The translations under genes and the position numbers were made by a program. Below are positions 51,525 through 64,000 of a stretch of DNA of 64,000 nucleotides, piece after piece. The stretch's first letter is position 1. Each line of letters opens with the position of its first letter. Source of the stretch: Asterella californica (Eukaryota > Streptophyta > Marchantiopsida > Marchantiales > Aytoniaceae); contig JAYKYS010000001.1 in NCBI GenBank assembly GCA_036924285.1, forward strand, positions 36,021,501 through 36,085,500. The letters are read 5' to 3'. The notes beneath the pieces were generated by a model. The model had not been told where the DNA came from and did not search any database. It saw only the letters and a list, made by a program, of their open reading frames with translations.

Positions 51525-54460
51525 ACAACTTGCGTTAGAACATTTCTATCATAGGTTTCTTTTTCTGATGAATTTAAATATCATTACACGCACATCTCCA
51601 GTAGAAGCTTCCACTTTTTCCAGCACACATGTCATGATCATAATTTCTTGCTTACTTATCCACTCCTCGACCCTTCTCGACACCTTCATTTCCATCAGCA
51701 TCCCATCAGCATCCTTACGTCATCCAACTTCCATTTCCACTTTCCACCACGTACAAGTGTCACATATAAACATATTATTTTCCAGTCACCAGCTATCCTG
51801 CATCTGTATCATATTCTCTCTCTCTTTTTCTCCCGTTACTCCTATATCTTGTGCTTCCTCACAGATCGTACATGTACAACACCCACTTGCTCTACTCCCT
51901 ACTACGTATACCCTTCCCCGCGATCAAGCTTCCTATTTAAGTTAGCTCTTAGCTCTAATTTTATCGAATATTATATTAAATGGATCCTAATTGTACTTAA
52001 GAATGTATTCTTAGACTATTCTTCATTTGAAATATATTAGGTACATTAAAACCTAAAATAATATTAATTATGATAATCAAGTAATAATAGAGGATAGAGA
52101 GTCATTGTAATGTTAATTAGATTTGAAAAACTTTTATCGAAAGCTAGAAATATGGAAATTTTTAAAAGTATATTATTCAGTATTTATACTAATTTATTAT
52201 ATTTTTAAAACTGAAACTAGACTACAAATAAAAATATCTTTAATATACTTGATTTTAATATTATTTACCATCCTGTTGGATCAATTCGAAAGACTAGAGG
52301 GCTGGGGGCAGGATTTTAGCTTTTAAATCAAATCAATATAATATCAAATATATTTTAGTTTCCTAAATGAATACAATATACACAAAATCAAAACTTCAAA
52401 TGTGATCAGAAAAAGGGTTATCACCCATCATGTAAAGATAATGACATCTCCATGATAGTTATATCGCCATAGATCCATATACAAGACATTTAATTTGTAA
52501 AGTTATACCCAAAACAAGTATATAATATAACAGATACATATACCATTATAAAATAATATGTAAAAGGTGATTATTCTATTAATTTCTAAAAGTTATTAAA
52601 CTTTACTTGCAAAAAAATATAACAGCCAAACCTAAAAAAAAACCTATCGTGCATAGAATCAAACATGAGCTTATCATTAACCATGTATTTTGTTATATAA
52701 AATGTGATATACATTTGTTGCTGATTAAAATAACTGGCTTTTTAAATTATTCAAACATATAATCATCTATAATGTAACATATAGAAACATAAACATGTCT
52801 GATTCAAATTTTACAATAAAAGCCATAAACAGTCCCTCACAACATCCAGACCCGCTCACTGGGTCTCGAGGTTATCACCTTGTAAACCGATGAGTTCAAA
52901 ATCTGCAGATCTCAAAATATTAATGATCTTTCGAATATATGATTCTGCACACTAGGTAAAAAATTAACACTCATCCAAATAAAATATTTTACACAATTCA
53001 CAACATTTATGAGAACTAGTTGTGAGAAAAATGGTACTCGTAGTGAAAATTTAAAAGTACAACAGCATAAAAAGTCACGAATAAAAAGTACATCATACTC
53101 ATCACTCAATGGAACATAATATTTTGTGTCATGAACCCATCACTGTCTACACTATCGAATCCGGTTCTAGTTGTGGAGAGAAAATTGTAACATCAGCTAT
53201 CTGAATGTGCATCTGTGTATCTTTTATTCCTCTTGGTGTGAAGCGGAAGCTTCTCCATCAGTGTCAGTGGAACTCTGGGACTCAACAACAACGAACTCAA
53301 GAACGATGTCGATGAGGTATTTTAACGACGGTGCTTCTCAACGGTTCATCTTATCTCTTGTGTCATCCATGCAATCCATGGATCCACTTTGTACTTTACC
53401 GTGTTGTCTTGCTTGGACATATCATCCTTTGTTTGCAACCCATGCATTCCATGGATGTCCAATCGTCTCTGACTAGTAACATTTTGTCTTATCTTGACGC
53501 AGACCTCTTCTTCCAGTATTATTGCTCCGGCGGCCACATACCAGATTATGTTGTCGGACAGGAAATCTGCTAATGTGTACCAAAAGTCACAAAAAATTAT
53601 CGCCCAATTCATCAATGACTATTATAGACCATGTGACTAGATAATGGATTTTTGCAGTGAATCTGATTCAACAACCGGATGCGCTCTAAAAGCAGGTCAT
53701 CACAGCCTTGCAGTGGAAATTGACAACATATAGTTCATATACATACCACCACGTGCTCACCAGCTCAAGAATCTTCTAGATGGAGACGTTGAGACACCAA
53801 AAGGTGGGAAGCATAGCATCGGTGTGAGAATTGACTCAGTTTTCAACACCTCGATAATGACTCACTTGAGCTTTGATGCATCCGTGGCATATTTGGACCA
53901 AAAACCAATAGTGCATTATTCGTGGTTCATCACCATATGTGGTCCATCATCATTCTGGCAATTAGTCTTCACCCAGACTCCAGCGTTGACCACTGCAACC
54001 AGCTTCTTGTAGAGCTTCACTGGTTGTAGAAGCTTGTTGTAAACTGTGGAAGACTTCGATGGTCCAATACTTTGACGTGGTAAGCAAACTGAAATTGACC
54101 ATCATAGTCAAAATATCATCATACGTAAATGCTTGCGAGTCGTCATGCATGCACGACTTGAAGTTCAAACCATACAGTACATCAGCTATCGTTAACATGA
54201 ACATCTGTTTGGGAACAATTGCAGCCATGTGTCTCACGTCGTCTTTGAACACCTGTCACTTGTAAGATTCTATCGACCCTTCACTAGCTTAAGTACAGAA
54301 TCTTATATCTAAATCTTGCAAGACGTCTAGATCTCCACATTCCTTCACTTCATGATACTTTTTGACGTGGATCATGAAGTCCACAACTCATGAGAAAGAA
54401 CCTCGAGTAGAGTCTTAATCTTTGATCATGATTTCTTTGACTCTTTTGCACTCGGATCCT
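51525..54460. other. Intergenic, AT-rich, no supported gene
   Basis: 51,540-51,945 has a 156-codon Ser/His/Ile-rich frame typical of CT-rich non-coding DNA. 51,950-53,150 is very AT-rich. 53,170-54,280 has short frames and a small direct repeat (ATGCAATCCATGGAT and ATGCATTCCATGGAT, about 53,369 and 53,442) but no recognisable domain. Confidence 0.45.
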
Positions 54461-54462
54461 TA

Positions 54463-55916
54463 GTGCGCCTGTCTTTAGTGAATGGTGCTCGATTTGACTT
54501 ATCTTTTTGCACAAAGTCATGCAAGAATGAGCTATATGAAGGAGAATGGATAGACATAGGACGCTATCTAAGCCTGTTGACTAGACAGCCAGGATGGAGT
54601 GATGCCCATTTTAAACAAATCAGGAGGAAGGCTTATAACTACTTGCTACAAGGTGGTTATTTGTAGAAATATGCTAAACAAGGTGGTAAGATGCCACAAA
54701 GGGTTGTGTGCAAGGTTGACATGCAGAAGTTACTCCTGCAGGAGTTTCATGAGAGCTTGTGGACAAGACATAGAGGTATTTATGCCACCTTTACAAAGCT
54801 GAAGGAGAGACATTGATGGCGTAACATGTACAGAGATGTAGTTCAATTTGTGGAGACATGCCAAACTTGTCAAGAGTATTCAGGAATTCGACATCGAGAT
54901 GGGTTACATCCTACTTATCCACTTACAATGCATTATAAGTGGGTAGTAGATCTTGTTATTATGCCAGTTGGTATATGGCAGATGCGATACTTAGTTTTGG
55001 CACGTGAGGATTTGTCCAACCAAGTGGAAGGGTGAGCCTTACGGACAAAATCCACAGAGGGAGTCTGCAAATTCTTGTTGGAAGATGTGATTTGTAGATA
55101 TGGTTGTGTTGGGAAGATCACGGCTGATCGAGAGGAGCTGAACAATGATGAGGCTAAAGCGTTCTTCAAGAGGTGTGGTGTGAAGTTAGCTCTCGCCACA
55201 GCTTACAATCCGGAGGGTAATGCGAAAAGTGAACGTGGTCATCCTCCTATTGTGAAAGCTATTGTGAAAGCTTGCAAGGGGAGGGCAAGAGAATGGTCAA
55301 GATTTCTTCCGTTTGCATTATGGACTGATCGTTCGACTCATAGTTCAGTTACGAGGTATATGCCGGTGGAGTTGATGTAGGGGCAGAAACTTATCATGCC
55401 CATTGAGGAGCACATACCCACTTGGAGTGTTCTACCTTGGGAGGATGGTATGTCTACAGAAGATCTTCTTGCTGTCTGAATTCGTCAACTAGAGAGAAGA
55501 CCTGAAGATGTAGAGATTGCATTGGAAAAGCTGAAAGAGGCGCGCTTGAGAAACAAGGACAGATTCGATAAGCGTCATCGATTAAGACCGAAAGAGATTA
55601 AAGAAGGAGATTGGGTGAGATAGTAGCTTGGACAACCAACACAGTGCGCTTAGAAAATTCTCTAAGCGATAGTTTGGTCCGTATGTGGTTCTTGTCGTGC
55701 ATGACAATGCCACATATTCACTAAGAGAGCTTGATGGGGCAGAGCTCAAGGTTCCCATTGCAGGCAAGCGTATGAAACTCTTCAAGAAGCGAGATGAAGG
55801 GATAAGCATAGAGGAAGTCGGAGCAGAGTTTGATCTCTTGGATGATGACGGAGAAGATTTGGATGAAGAAGATATTGCTAACGACAACATCAGTCAAGAT
55901 GACGAAGATATAGTGT
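54463..55916 (+). pseudogene. Second Ty3/gypsy element: RNase H tail and integrase
   Basis: The plus strand aligns with the RNase H-integrase part of the full-length element: GEWIDIGRYLSLLTRQPGW, FHESLWTRHRGIYATFTKLK and CQTC (HHCC finger), WVVDLVIMP (first Asp), GKITADREEL (second Asp), NAKSERGHPP (Glu), PEDVEIALEKLKEARLRNK and DNATYSLRELDG. In-frame stops include TAG 54,664, TGA 54,814, TGA 55,035 and TAG 55,378. Frameshifts follow near 55,480 and 55,620, before the degraded GPY/F region. TGA 54,814 is at the same Trp as the TGA in the full-length element. RT, protease and gag are absent upstream of 54,463. Confidence 0.85.
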
Positions 55917-55967
55917 GATGCCGACCACAACTTGTGAGTGTTGGTGCATACCAGAGGATGCGCAGGT

Positions 55968-55981
55968 TTAGAAGGGGTGGA
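55968..55981 (+). promoter_or_regulatory. Polypurine tract of the second element
   Basis: TTAGAAGGGGTGGA directly precedes TGTCG, the start of the 3' LTR. It is closely similar to the PPT at 33,667-33,680. Confidence 0.8.
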
Positions 55982-58385
55982 TGTCGTGTTGTGATTTGGC
56001 TCCTGTGTGAAATTCTCTTGGAACGTAGGTTGTGTTTCTTTTCTGTGTTTCGTAAATCATATCACGTAACTCGCCGAACGGTGTGATGAATGCCACGTTT
56101 GTGATTATCTGTTTAAGTGATCGCACGATAGAGGAATGTGCCAAGTCATCGATCTGTGCGCGTTCACTTCAGTGGTCCTTGTCGTCGCATTTGTGTATAA
56201 AATGATGGGTCGAAGATTCATACAACATTCTCTCTCAGCGGGTGATTCGTGAGGGTTCTCGGTGGTCTGCATGGAGGAGTGAAGAACTGCAGGAGTAGTG
56301 GTTATGGACGGAGGTTTGTTACTGGCTCCGGATCTTCCTTTCCCGAATCTGTTCCACATCAAGATTCATTGCATCCACCGTGATCACTTTCGACAGTGGT
56401 TAGTTGCATACTTTGGCGATGAATTCATGAGAAAAATGATGGAGTTATAGCTTCCGGTGATCTTTCCGATCGTAACATACGGAGAGACTTGGGATATGAC
56501 GGTGTACATTTTGTTGTGAGGAACAATGGATCTCAACTATCCATCGAATGTTCTTTTCAACCTTTGGGTCGATGTCCGATGTCATTACAGACCGCAGATC
56601 AATCATAGGACTTGGATCGTGAGAAACTTCGGGTAAGAATATTACAATCGAGTGATAACTTCATCGTTTCCTTTTGTCGTACCTTTTATTGTAGAACATT
56701 TCCAGGTTGTAATATTGACTTTGTATTAGTCTGTGGCTCACTAGTTTCATTCTGGTTGAGCGCTTCTATGTAGTTACGGACCGCGAAGGATCCATCGACA
56801 TATCTGAAAGATTTTTGGAGGTCTTAGAGCCTTGTTGATGTCTTGTGTCTCCTTGGAGAGTAAAAACTCGTTCTAGGGGAAAAAGTTGAGTGGAGAAAAG
56901 ACAAAAGTAAAGATCTTTTTGCTCTTATTGGTCCACTTTTAGACCAATGGTATTCTAGCTGATCCTCACAACGTTTCTGTGGTTTCTGGAGGCTTCGGAG
57001 ATCGATTCGCAAAACGAAGGGTATGGTTGGAGAGCTCTCGACCGGGGCTACAATCTGGGCTGAAGAATCGATCGATTTGATGGAAGGATGAGCGGGTTAT
57101 GATCGATTAAGTGGAAGGGGGTACAATTCGTACCTACCGCTACGTTTTTGGTTGTTCCGAGAGACTCGTGAAGAGTTTTAAGGAGCTGTCTGTTGGGTTG
57201 GAGAGCTTACGACGTGCTGGTCGTTTTGATATCAATTTCATCAGATTCTTGATCGATTTCGATTCTGAACCGACCGATTGAAGTTGAGAAGTGCAGACGT
57301 GATAAGGCGGGAACAGCGAACTGTGATAGTCATGGATAGTTTGCTATTGCTTAAGTTCTCAGTCGAATTTCTAAGTGAAATTTTCCAGGATTGAAGCATG
57401 TCTTATCAGTAAGATACTTGGGAAGTTTCACCTCAAATGGTTGAGTGGTTTGTTCAGAATCTTGGATCAAATGTACCTGGGTCTGTAAAGCTCTGAAGTT
57501 AGCACAGATTACGGTTTGATCCATATCTGAGAATTGGTTTAAGATTTTGACCTGAAAATTGTTCAGGGTAAGAGTGAATGGTCCAATCAAGCTTCTTGTG
57601 AAGTTTGATCATCATTGGTCGACTGGTTTGGGAGGACTGAGGTCTCAAAGTTCAAAGATACTTCTGTTATTAGCAGTTTCGAGTTTTTCGGAATCATCTA
57701 TTGTCATTTTGATCATTTTCGAGCAATTTGGAGAAGAGTTGTTGCTGAAACTGCCATGCCTGCATACAACTCGAAATTGGAGGGTGTGGGGCTGATTTCA
57801 ACTCTTGGTGATGAAAGAGAACAGAGTAGTCATGAATCTTAAGCCGTTGTTTGGATTCTCGGAGCTATCAGGTACTACCGCCGTTGGTGCTATGTTGAGA
57901 TCTGAGTAGTACCTTGAAGCATGCATGCTTTACCTTGCTGGAATGCTTGGTAGACCAGGGTGTACAGAAAGTTGTATCGATACTCTATCAAGTTGATTGA
58001 GTGATCTTATAACATCTTCTGGTTGTACTATGAAGTTGTGATAGTTGGATTGATGGACAATTAGCGTTGCTGGAGAGCTATTCAGAAGTTATGCTTCCAG
58101 TGATATAGAGGAATAACTTCAGTTAGATAGTACAGAGCTGAGTATTTTTAGTTAGAGTACAAAAGATATGTTTGTAACACAAGTTTATGCAACCTATACG
58201 TAACCTTGGATCGTAGCAAGCTTTAAATTTGAGCCGAGCGGATACAAGGTCACTCGGCTAGAAGAGTAGATAGTGAAACATTTGAGTGGAAACATTCAGA
58301 TCTAGATCCAACCTTGTCAATCCACATACCTCTACACAACCATATACCTAGTGTATTCCTAGACAGAAAAACACGTTATACGATA
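55982..58385 (+). mobile_element. 3' LTR of the second Ty3/gypsy element, about 2.4 kb
   Basis: It starts TGTCGTG right after the PPT. Its last 1.3 kb (from about 57,060) matches 60,325-61,480, where the copy ends in ACGACA; here the end reads ACGATA. The end region also resembles the LTR end at 26.4 kb (GTGTATTCCT.GACA). If both boundaries are right the LTR is about 2,404 bp. It contains no sustained frame. Another element or fragment follows directly at 58,391. Confidence 0.65.
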
Positions 58386-58390
58386 CCGCC

Positions 58391-59250
58391 CAAAAGGATT
58401 GTCTGATATGAGATTGATCTCTTCTCATAAGTAGATTTGACTACCTTGAATCAAACGAGATCCCAAACAAGCAGTTTGGAGTTCCTCTCACGAAGTATGA
58501 TCAATCTGACATAAATTGACCGTCTGCGACTCAATCTCCCTCACTCGCTCAACACAACAATCCAATCCAAGTGCGGTCTCCTACTATGCATAGATGAAGA
58601 CATCTTGATCACGTAAGCACCGAGAACAAAGAGTTTGATCCACCAATCGCAAAGAACAACCCAACATCAGATCGCAAGTAAACAAAAATCGATGAAAACT
58701 TTCTCCCTCGAAGCTAATCTCTCTCACATCTCCCAGTTCGCTCGATGAAACTTCATAACTTCTTCAATCTCGTGAAGAAATCAATGTTTTGATCTTGATG
58801 GATCCAATTGCAGCAAGTTTGGACTCCGGAACAGTCCAAACGGTCCAACTCTCTTTCGCAAGCAACTGAAGCACTCCAATCCTCTCTCCTTATGTCTCAA
58901 TTTCTCCCAGAACACACAACACGATCCACCTCTTCACGAACCATCTTAACCAGTGCATAGCTTGTACAAATTTGAACACAATGACACCTTGTGTACATGC
59001 ATTAGACCTCCCAATCCTTCAAAACATTCATCGACAAGTCGCATGAACAAGCTAACTCCTTCTATCTCTTTATGTTGGTTCACAATACGTGAGTTTTGCA
59101 CAAATAATGATCAAGCAGCCCTCTTGCAACCTTAGTTTAGCGCTAGGAACTGCAAATACCCACTCAGCACCGACAAGCTAGGACTTAGATTGATTTTCTC
59201 ATCTTTTGAACCTCATCATTTTGCCATTAAGCGTTCAAATGAAGTAAAAG
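58391..59250 (-). mobile_element. LTR-type fragment, inverted copy of 61.8-62.65 kb
   Basis: The reverse complement aligns with 61,790-62,650 through CTGTTCCGGAGTCCAAACTTG, GGATTGGATTGTTG, GGAACTCCAAAC and GGTATTTG.. blocks. Both copies are non-coding. The junction with the preceding LTR end (58,385/58,391) is sharp, indicating insertion or rearrangement at an LTR end. Confidence 0.65.
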
Positions 59251-59479
59251 AGGTGTCCATGAGAAGCTTTGTGATGTCTCATGATTTCTCTTTTACACCA
59301 TTGTAGCATAAAAGATTTTGTTCCCCAAGTTACATTGTTCTAAGTTCTAAGATCTGTTCACACTCACAAACACATTGATTTTGTCCAGAAGTTTCTTCCA
59401 ATCCACACAACCATGCAGCTTCTAGACACTTCAAAATGTACTCTGGATCATAACACACAACTACTACTTCAAATACAAC

Positions 59480-60324
59480 ACAAATGTACACCGAGAAGAC
59501 AACGAAGATAATTACTAGTCCCTTGTCAAGGCTTCCAGTCTTCTCACGTCAACTTTCAAAACTAAATCTCATCTTCTGGTGGTCCAACTCGGCTTCTGAC
59601 ACGCTTAGAACACTACCACTGCTCGGTAGATGTCAATTACTATTCCACACAACAAATTACCCTTACGAATACTCAACTGATAAGATCAATCACAAGGTGT
59701 ATACCCCTGTAACCTTCCCAGGCTTTTGCCCACCGAAACGGTCTTCTGGCAGCACTACAACGACCATCCGCTGTTACTAACACAAGGTTTTCATAACCGG
59801 ATAGAAGATAAAATGAAGATGAGAAGAGAAAATAATAATGAAATGAAAGAAAAGATGAAAAATCAATCTTCCGATAGACTTCTAGTCCGGATCCTGACTA
59901 ACAGGCCATCTCTTCTTGTAGTAATATGGGAGAGACGACCAAATACCTACTTACAGTCCCACTGTCTTCTTGTTGAGGATGACGTCTTCTGATGTGGTAA
60001 GAAACGATCCGTCAGCTTCTGTGTATCTTAGGTTTTCCTCTCGAGGCTTGGAGTTAATTACCACCCATTATCTCTTTGGTCAAATGAGTCTATCACTATC
60101 ATCGCCTAACTCCTTGACTTCCTGATTGGTACTTAGCCAACGTTCTACAGATACGGCTTCTAACTTCTTCTATCTCTACTTCGACTACTCTGTCTCGAGT
60201 ATCGATCTCCAACGGACATTCCGTATGTGGATTCGAAGTGCTTCACTGGATGAGAAAAACTTGGACACTACACAGCGACAACACGACAATGGGATCTCCA
60301 GCTTGTTGATTACTATGTACTAGT
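59480..60324 (+). pseudogene. Unknown TE-associated ORF family, second copy
   Basis: The plus strand encodes RLLVRILTNRPSLLV, PNTYLQSHCLLVEDDVF (in 59,726-59,992) and FRMWIRSASLDEKNLD (60,126-60,323). These correspond to blocks on the minus strand at 27.6-26.87 kb. The nucleotide match extends from about 59,480 (27.72 kb on the other copy) to about 60,250. Blocks are interrupted by stops, so this is decayed. It is wedged between two LTR fragments. The function is unknown. Confidence 0.45.
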
Positions 60325-61480
60325 CATGGAGGATTGAGAGCGCTATGATCGATTGAGTGGAAGGGGTGTAATTCATACCCACTGCGACATTTCCAGTTGT
60401 TTCGAGAGACTTGTGAGGAGTTTTGATGAGCTGTCAGTTGGATTGGAGAGTTGACGACGAGCTTGTTGTTTGGATATCAATTTTAGTCAAATCTTGATCA
60501 ATTTGGATTGCGAACCTATCGATTGAAATTGAGAAGTGCAGACGTAATGAGATAAGTATTGTGAACTATGATAGTCATGAGGGATTGGCTATGTCTCGAG
60601 TTCTGGGTCGAATTTTTGAGTGAAACTTTCCATGATTGAGGGATGTCTTATCATTAAGATATCTGAGAAGTTTCATCTTGAATGGTCGAATAGGTTTTTC
60701 ATGTTTTGGATCAAATGTACCTGGTCTGTAAAGCTTTTAAGTTAACACAGATTACGGTTTGATCCATATCTGAGAGTTGGTTTGAGGTTTCGACTTGATG
60801 ATTGTTCATGGTAGGAGTGAAGGGTCCAGTAAAGCTTCCTATGAAATTTGGTCACCATTGGTAGACTGAATCTGGAGAACTGAGGTCTCAAAGTTTGATG
60901 AAGCTTCTGTTATTAGCGGGTTCTGATTTTTGATCACATCTATTGTGATTTTTTGGTTCATTTTGAGCAATTGGAGAGGAGTTTGTTCTTGAAACTACCA
61001 TGCTTGCATATAACTCGATATTGTGCATGTGTGGAGCTGATTTAGCTCTTTGTGGTGAAGGAGAAGAAGTCGAGAAGCTGTCAGGTACCGCCATCCTTGG
61101 TGCTATGTTGTGATCTGAGTAGTGCCTTGGAGCATGCATGCTTTACTTGTCGAGATGCTTAGGAGACCAGGGTGTGCAGCAAGTTGTATTGGGACTCTAT
61201 CAAGAGGTTGAGCAGTCCTATAGCATCTTTTGGTTGTATTAAATAGAGTTGTGACGGTCAAATTGATGGATAGCTAGTGTCGCTGGAAAGCTATTAAGTC
61301 ATGCTTCTAGTGATATAGAGTTATTTTCAAATAGATAGTAAGAGTCACTTATGCTAGAAGAGTAGATAAAGAAGATTTGAGTTGAAAGATCAAGGTTTAG
61401 AGCCAACCTGTTCAAACCACATACCTCTACACATCCATATACCCAATGTATTCTTAGACAAAAAAACACGTTATACGACA
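60325..61480 (+). mobile_element. Partial LTR, copy of 57.06-58.39 kb
   Basis: It aligns with the 3' half of the LTR at 55,982-58,385 along its whole length (GATCGATTGAGTGGAAGG, TTGAGAAGTGCAGACGT, CCACATACCTCTACACA, AACACGTTATACGACA) and lacks the 5' half. It ends in CGACA at 61,480. It is either a truncated LTR of another insertion or a segment separated by nested insertion of 58,391-60,324. Confidence 0.7.
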
Positions 61481-61789
61481 CCGTCTACATCCTGCTTGCC
61501 TCATATCTCCAGTTGAGATCTCAAACCTCCATACATGTATGTTATCTTTTGAAGATATAACTGAGACAACACACTATCCAGCGAGAAGTCTGACCGTCTA
61601 AAAATATGAGATGACTTTGTCGTGTCGTGGACCGATTCTTACTTGAAAATCTATTTTTGATATTTATCACTATTGTTCCAAAGACACTCATATGACTAAA
61701 AATGAGCTTTTCTACACAACTTCGAATCTTTACTTTTGTTTCATCAACTGGTAAAGCTCGTTGTCAACTTTCCAGGGGCACTTCATCTA

Positions 61790-62760
61790 CTTCATTTAGA
61801 CGCTTAGTGGTAAAGTTATGAGAAAGATGAGAAAATCAAATTAGGCCTTAGCTTACTATTGCTGACTGGGTATTTGTGGTTCCTGACGCTATACTAAGGA
61901 CGCAAGAGGTCTGCTTGTTCATCATTTGTGAAAACCTTCACGTACGCAACTGGGGCAGCTTAAGAAGTTAGCTTGTACCTTCGACATGTCGACGAACGGT
62001 TTGGGAGATTTGGAGATTCAATGCAAACTCGCAAGGCGTCATTGGGTTCAGATCTGTCCAAGCTAAGCATTGGTTAAGACGGTTCGTGAAGAGCCAGATC
62101 AAGGAGGGTCTTCTGAGGAAAATTGAGACATAGAGAAAAGATTTGGAGTGCTTCAGTGACATGTGAAGGAGAGTTGGACCGTTCGGGCTGTTCCGGAGTC
62201 CAAACTTGTTGTCCTTAGATCCATCGGGATCAGATTACCGAGTTCTTCAGGAAACTGAAAGACGATACGATTTCATCGGATGATTTGGGAGTTTTGGTTG
62301 AAATTGACTCGTAGGGAAGTGCTTACGTCAGTTTTCTGTCAACTGCGACCTGAGGTTGGATTGTTCTTAGCGATCAGTGAGCCAAGCTCTTCGTTCATGA
62401 TGCCTACGCGATCAAGGAGTCTTCACCTACTCATAAGAGAAGACTGTATGTGGATTGGATTGTTGGTTTGGGTGTGGTGAGCGAATATGAGCCGTAACGA
62501 GTTGATTTACGTCAGTTTTGTTGCTTTCTGCGACTAAATTTCTTGTGTGGTTTCGAGGAGGGAACTCCAAACAACTTGTTTGGAGTCCCGTTGGATTTAG
62601 GAGATCTACTTACCTGATCTGGATCTCAGATCAGACGATTTGGTTGGACAATGTGCGTGATTCTAAGCCGCAAGAAGGAGTTTTTGGAAGTTCGGTCACC
62701 TGCGACTGAAAATCGGTGATATCTCGGCTGTCGAGAGACATAATCCATCAATTGTCTCAT
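61790..62760 (+). mobile_element. LTR-type repeat related to 58.4-59.25 kb and 25.85 kb
   Basis: 61,790-62,650 is the inverted partner of 58,391-59,250. The following 62,685-62,750 matches 25,845-25,905 in the LTR of the decayed element. The three loci therefore share parts of one LTR family. No ends could be fixed and no coding sequence is present. Confidence 0.55.
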
Positions 62761-62769
62761 TTGTCTAGC

Positions 62770-63380
62770 TTCGGCTTGTTTTAAACTCCCGATGATCAGG
62801 AGTTGAGAACACACTTTGATTTACAAGGGAGGTATTCTTTAACAGAAAAGAGATGGATTCTTTATAAATACTAAAAATAACATAAACATCGATCATGTTT
62901 GATCTCGATGGCATTCATTTCAACTTGTTGTCTGAAAACAAATATATATCATTGGATAACACGTAGCTTCACTGCAGTTACATCGATAGACTAACTGGAA
63001 TGTGCTATAACTCATAATCTTCTACCAACTCTACTTCTACTCTTGCTTCAAGAATGGATGGAAGTGGTGTCTTGTGAGAGTCGAGAACATCACTGGTGCA
63101 TTGACAAATCGCTTTCACGTTTTCGATCAGATTTTGTGGAGGAAAAATACATACAAGCTGCGAACTGCATGATGAGTAAGTGCATGTTATCAAATAGTAT
63201 ATTTCTGTTTTCTTGAACTTCCAAAAACAGTAACCAAAGCTGCTACACTAAAAAATTTAAACCATCGCTTGAGCCGGCCGCAATCGACCGTAATTGGAAA
63301 TTCACTACCTCCAGAAATATGCCAGGTACCACTCGTGACGAAAAGTTATATCAACTGAATACGAGGTATAGCTCCACGTT
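62770..63380. other. No gene seen
   Basis: AT-rich DNA with short unassigned frames. Confidence 0.45.
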
Positions 63381-63388
63381 CTCAACTC

Positions 63389-64000
63389 CTACACCAAAAA
63401 TAGCTCTAAGTGCAAGCTCCAAATGCAAGCAGGCCTCGTCCTTGTCTTCACTTGTAGAGTTGTGACATGATCGAAAAGCAAGCTTAGAGCTTGAGTAAAT
63501 CGTATGTAGTGTGCATCATCTTGACCAACAGTCCAACCTATTGTCTTTGGACTAGTGTCTATTGGAACTACAACATGCCTTCCACACCCACAGTCTATTC
63601 TCTTCAACACAGGAGGAGACTTCAAAGTCTCCTTCAGGTTCTTCATAGCATCATGATGCTCTGAAGTCCATGTAAACTTCTTATCTTTCCTCAATAATGC
63701 ATACAGAGGCTCCGCAACATGCACATTGTGAACAATGGATAGACAATAAAATACACAAGCTTCTAAGAAACATCGTATCTTTGTGATGTTTGTGCAGTCC
63801 GTTATCTTGACTATAGCGTCCACTTTCTCCAAATTTGTCGTCTTCCAAACGCACCGCATAAATAATCAACTACTAGAATCTCAGAAACATCAAACTTAGA
63901 CTTTGCATTTGATAAGGTGAAGTGTACATCTTCCAACCGTATCAAAATTTGCTCTACATCCTTGATGTGATCTGCGACAAACCTCCTACAATCGTATGCA
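63389..64000 (-). pseudogene. Ty3/gypsy RT thumb and RNase H start, continues past the window
   Basis: From the window edge the minus strand reads CRRFVADHIKDVEQILIRLE, DVHFTLSNAKSKFDVSEILV and then, after a frameshift near 63,850, ITDCTNITKIRCFLEACVFY, VHVAEPLYALLRKDKKFTW and VVPIDTSPKTIGWTVGQDD. This matches the RT connection and first RNase H Asp of the full-length element at 35.5-36.0 kb. The frame is lost after about 63,480 and ends at 63,389. The upstream RT core lies beyond the window. Confidence 0.8.

Noticed and set aside
1..64000. CRISPR array, bacterial operons or ribosome binding sites
   Set aside because: No regularly spaced identical repeats and no bacterial gene organisation. 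Repeats are transposon-derived and the coding style is eukaryotic.

Overview
The window reads as repeat-dense nuclear DNA of a plant, probably an early-diverging land plant such as a bryophyte. The only confident host gene is a plant-type alpha/beta hydrolase (46,529-45,381, minus strand). It is a single exon and clearly more GC-rich than its surroundings. Almost everything else is AT-rich non-coding DNA or transposable-element debris, and a short mitochondrial-type small-subunit rRNA fragment lies at 2.48 kb. The assignment to a bryophyte is inference from this mix and from the type of Ty3/gypsy elements present; nothing in the window names the species.

Layout. 1-9 kb: non-coding DNA with foldback hairpins, a duplicated exon-like pseudogene (2.95-3.80 kb), an orphan Ty3/gypsy integrase fragment (5.33-6.07 kb) and decayed open frames. 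9-15 kb: two tRNA-derived SINE-like copies, a MITE-like repeat, a perfect 29-bp foldback and a possible LTR. 15.1-18.3 kb: an element with inverted repeats of about 400 bp that encloses hAT transposase remnants. 18.5-20.1 kb: a copia-type LTR-like stretch with an 81-nt tRNA-like foldback and a PBS-like site. 21.2-22.26 kb: remnant of a Rep-type HUH endonuclease (Replitron-like), cut off by the LTR of a decayed Ty3/gypsy element (22.26-26.45 kb). 26.9-29.4 kb: a decayed gene of unknown function, whose family recurs inverted at 59.5-60.3 kb. 29.9-31.1 kb: gag remnant.

32,385-40,888: the best-preserved element, a complete Ty3/gypsy retrotransposon on the minus strand with two 1,282-bp LTRs, a 4-bp target-site duplication, PPT, candidate PBS, gag, protease, RT, RNase H and integrase. 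A few nonsense codons and frameshifts disable it. 41-45 kb and 47-54 kb are AT-rich with many hairpins, short tandem repeats and a dispersed hairpin repeat family. 54.5-62.8 kb holds a second Ty3/gypsy pol 3' part with its PPT and an LTR of about 2.4 kb, followed by nested and inverted LTR-type pieces. The window ends inside another RT/RNase H fragment (63.4-64.0 kb, minus strand).

There is no operon-like organisation. The genes do not work together apart from the gag-pol parts of each retroelement. The most unusual items are the HUH endonuclease remnant, the unknown ORF family found twice in inverted positions, the DHG (not DTG/DSG) protease motif and unresolved primer site shared by two retroelements, a TGA at the same integrase tryptophan in two separate copies, and a set of perfect foldbacks, three of them back to back at 51.4-51.5 kb.
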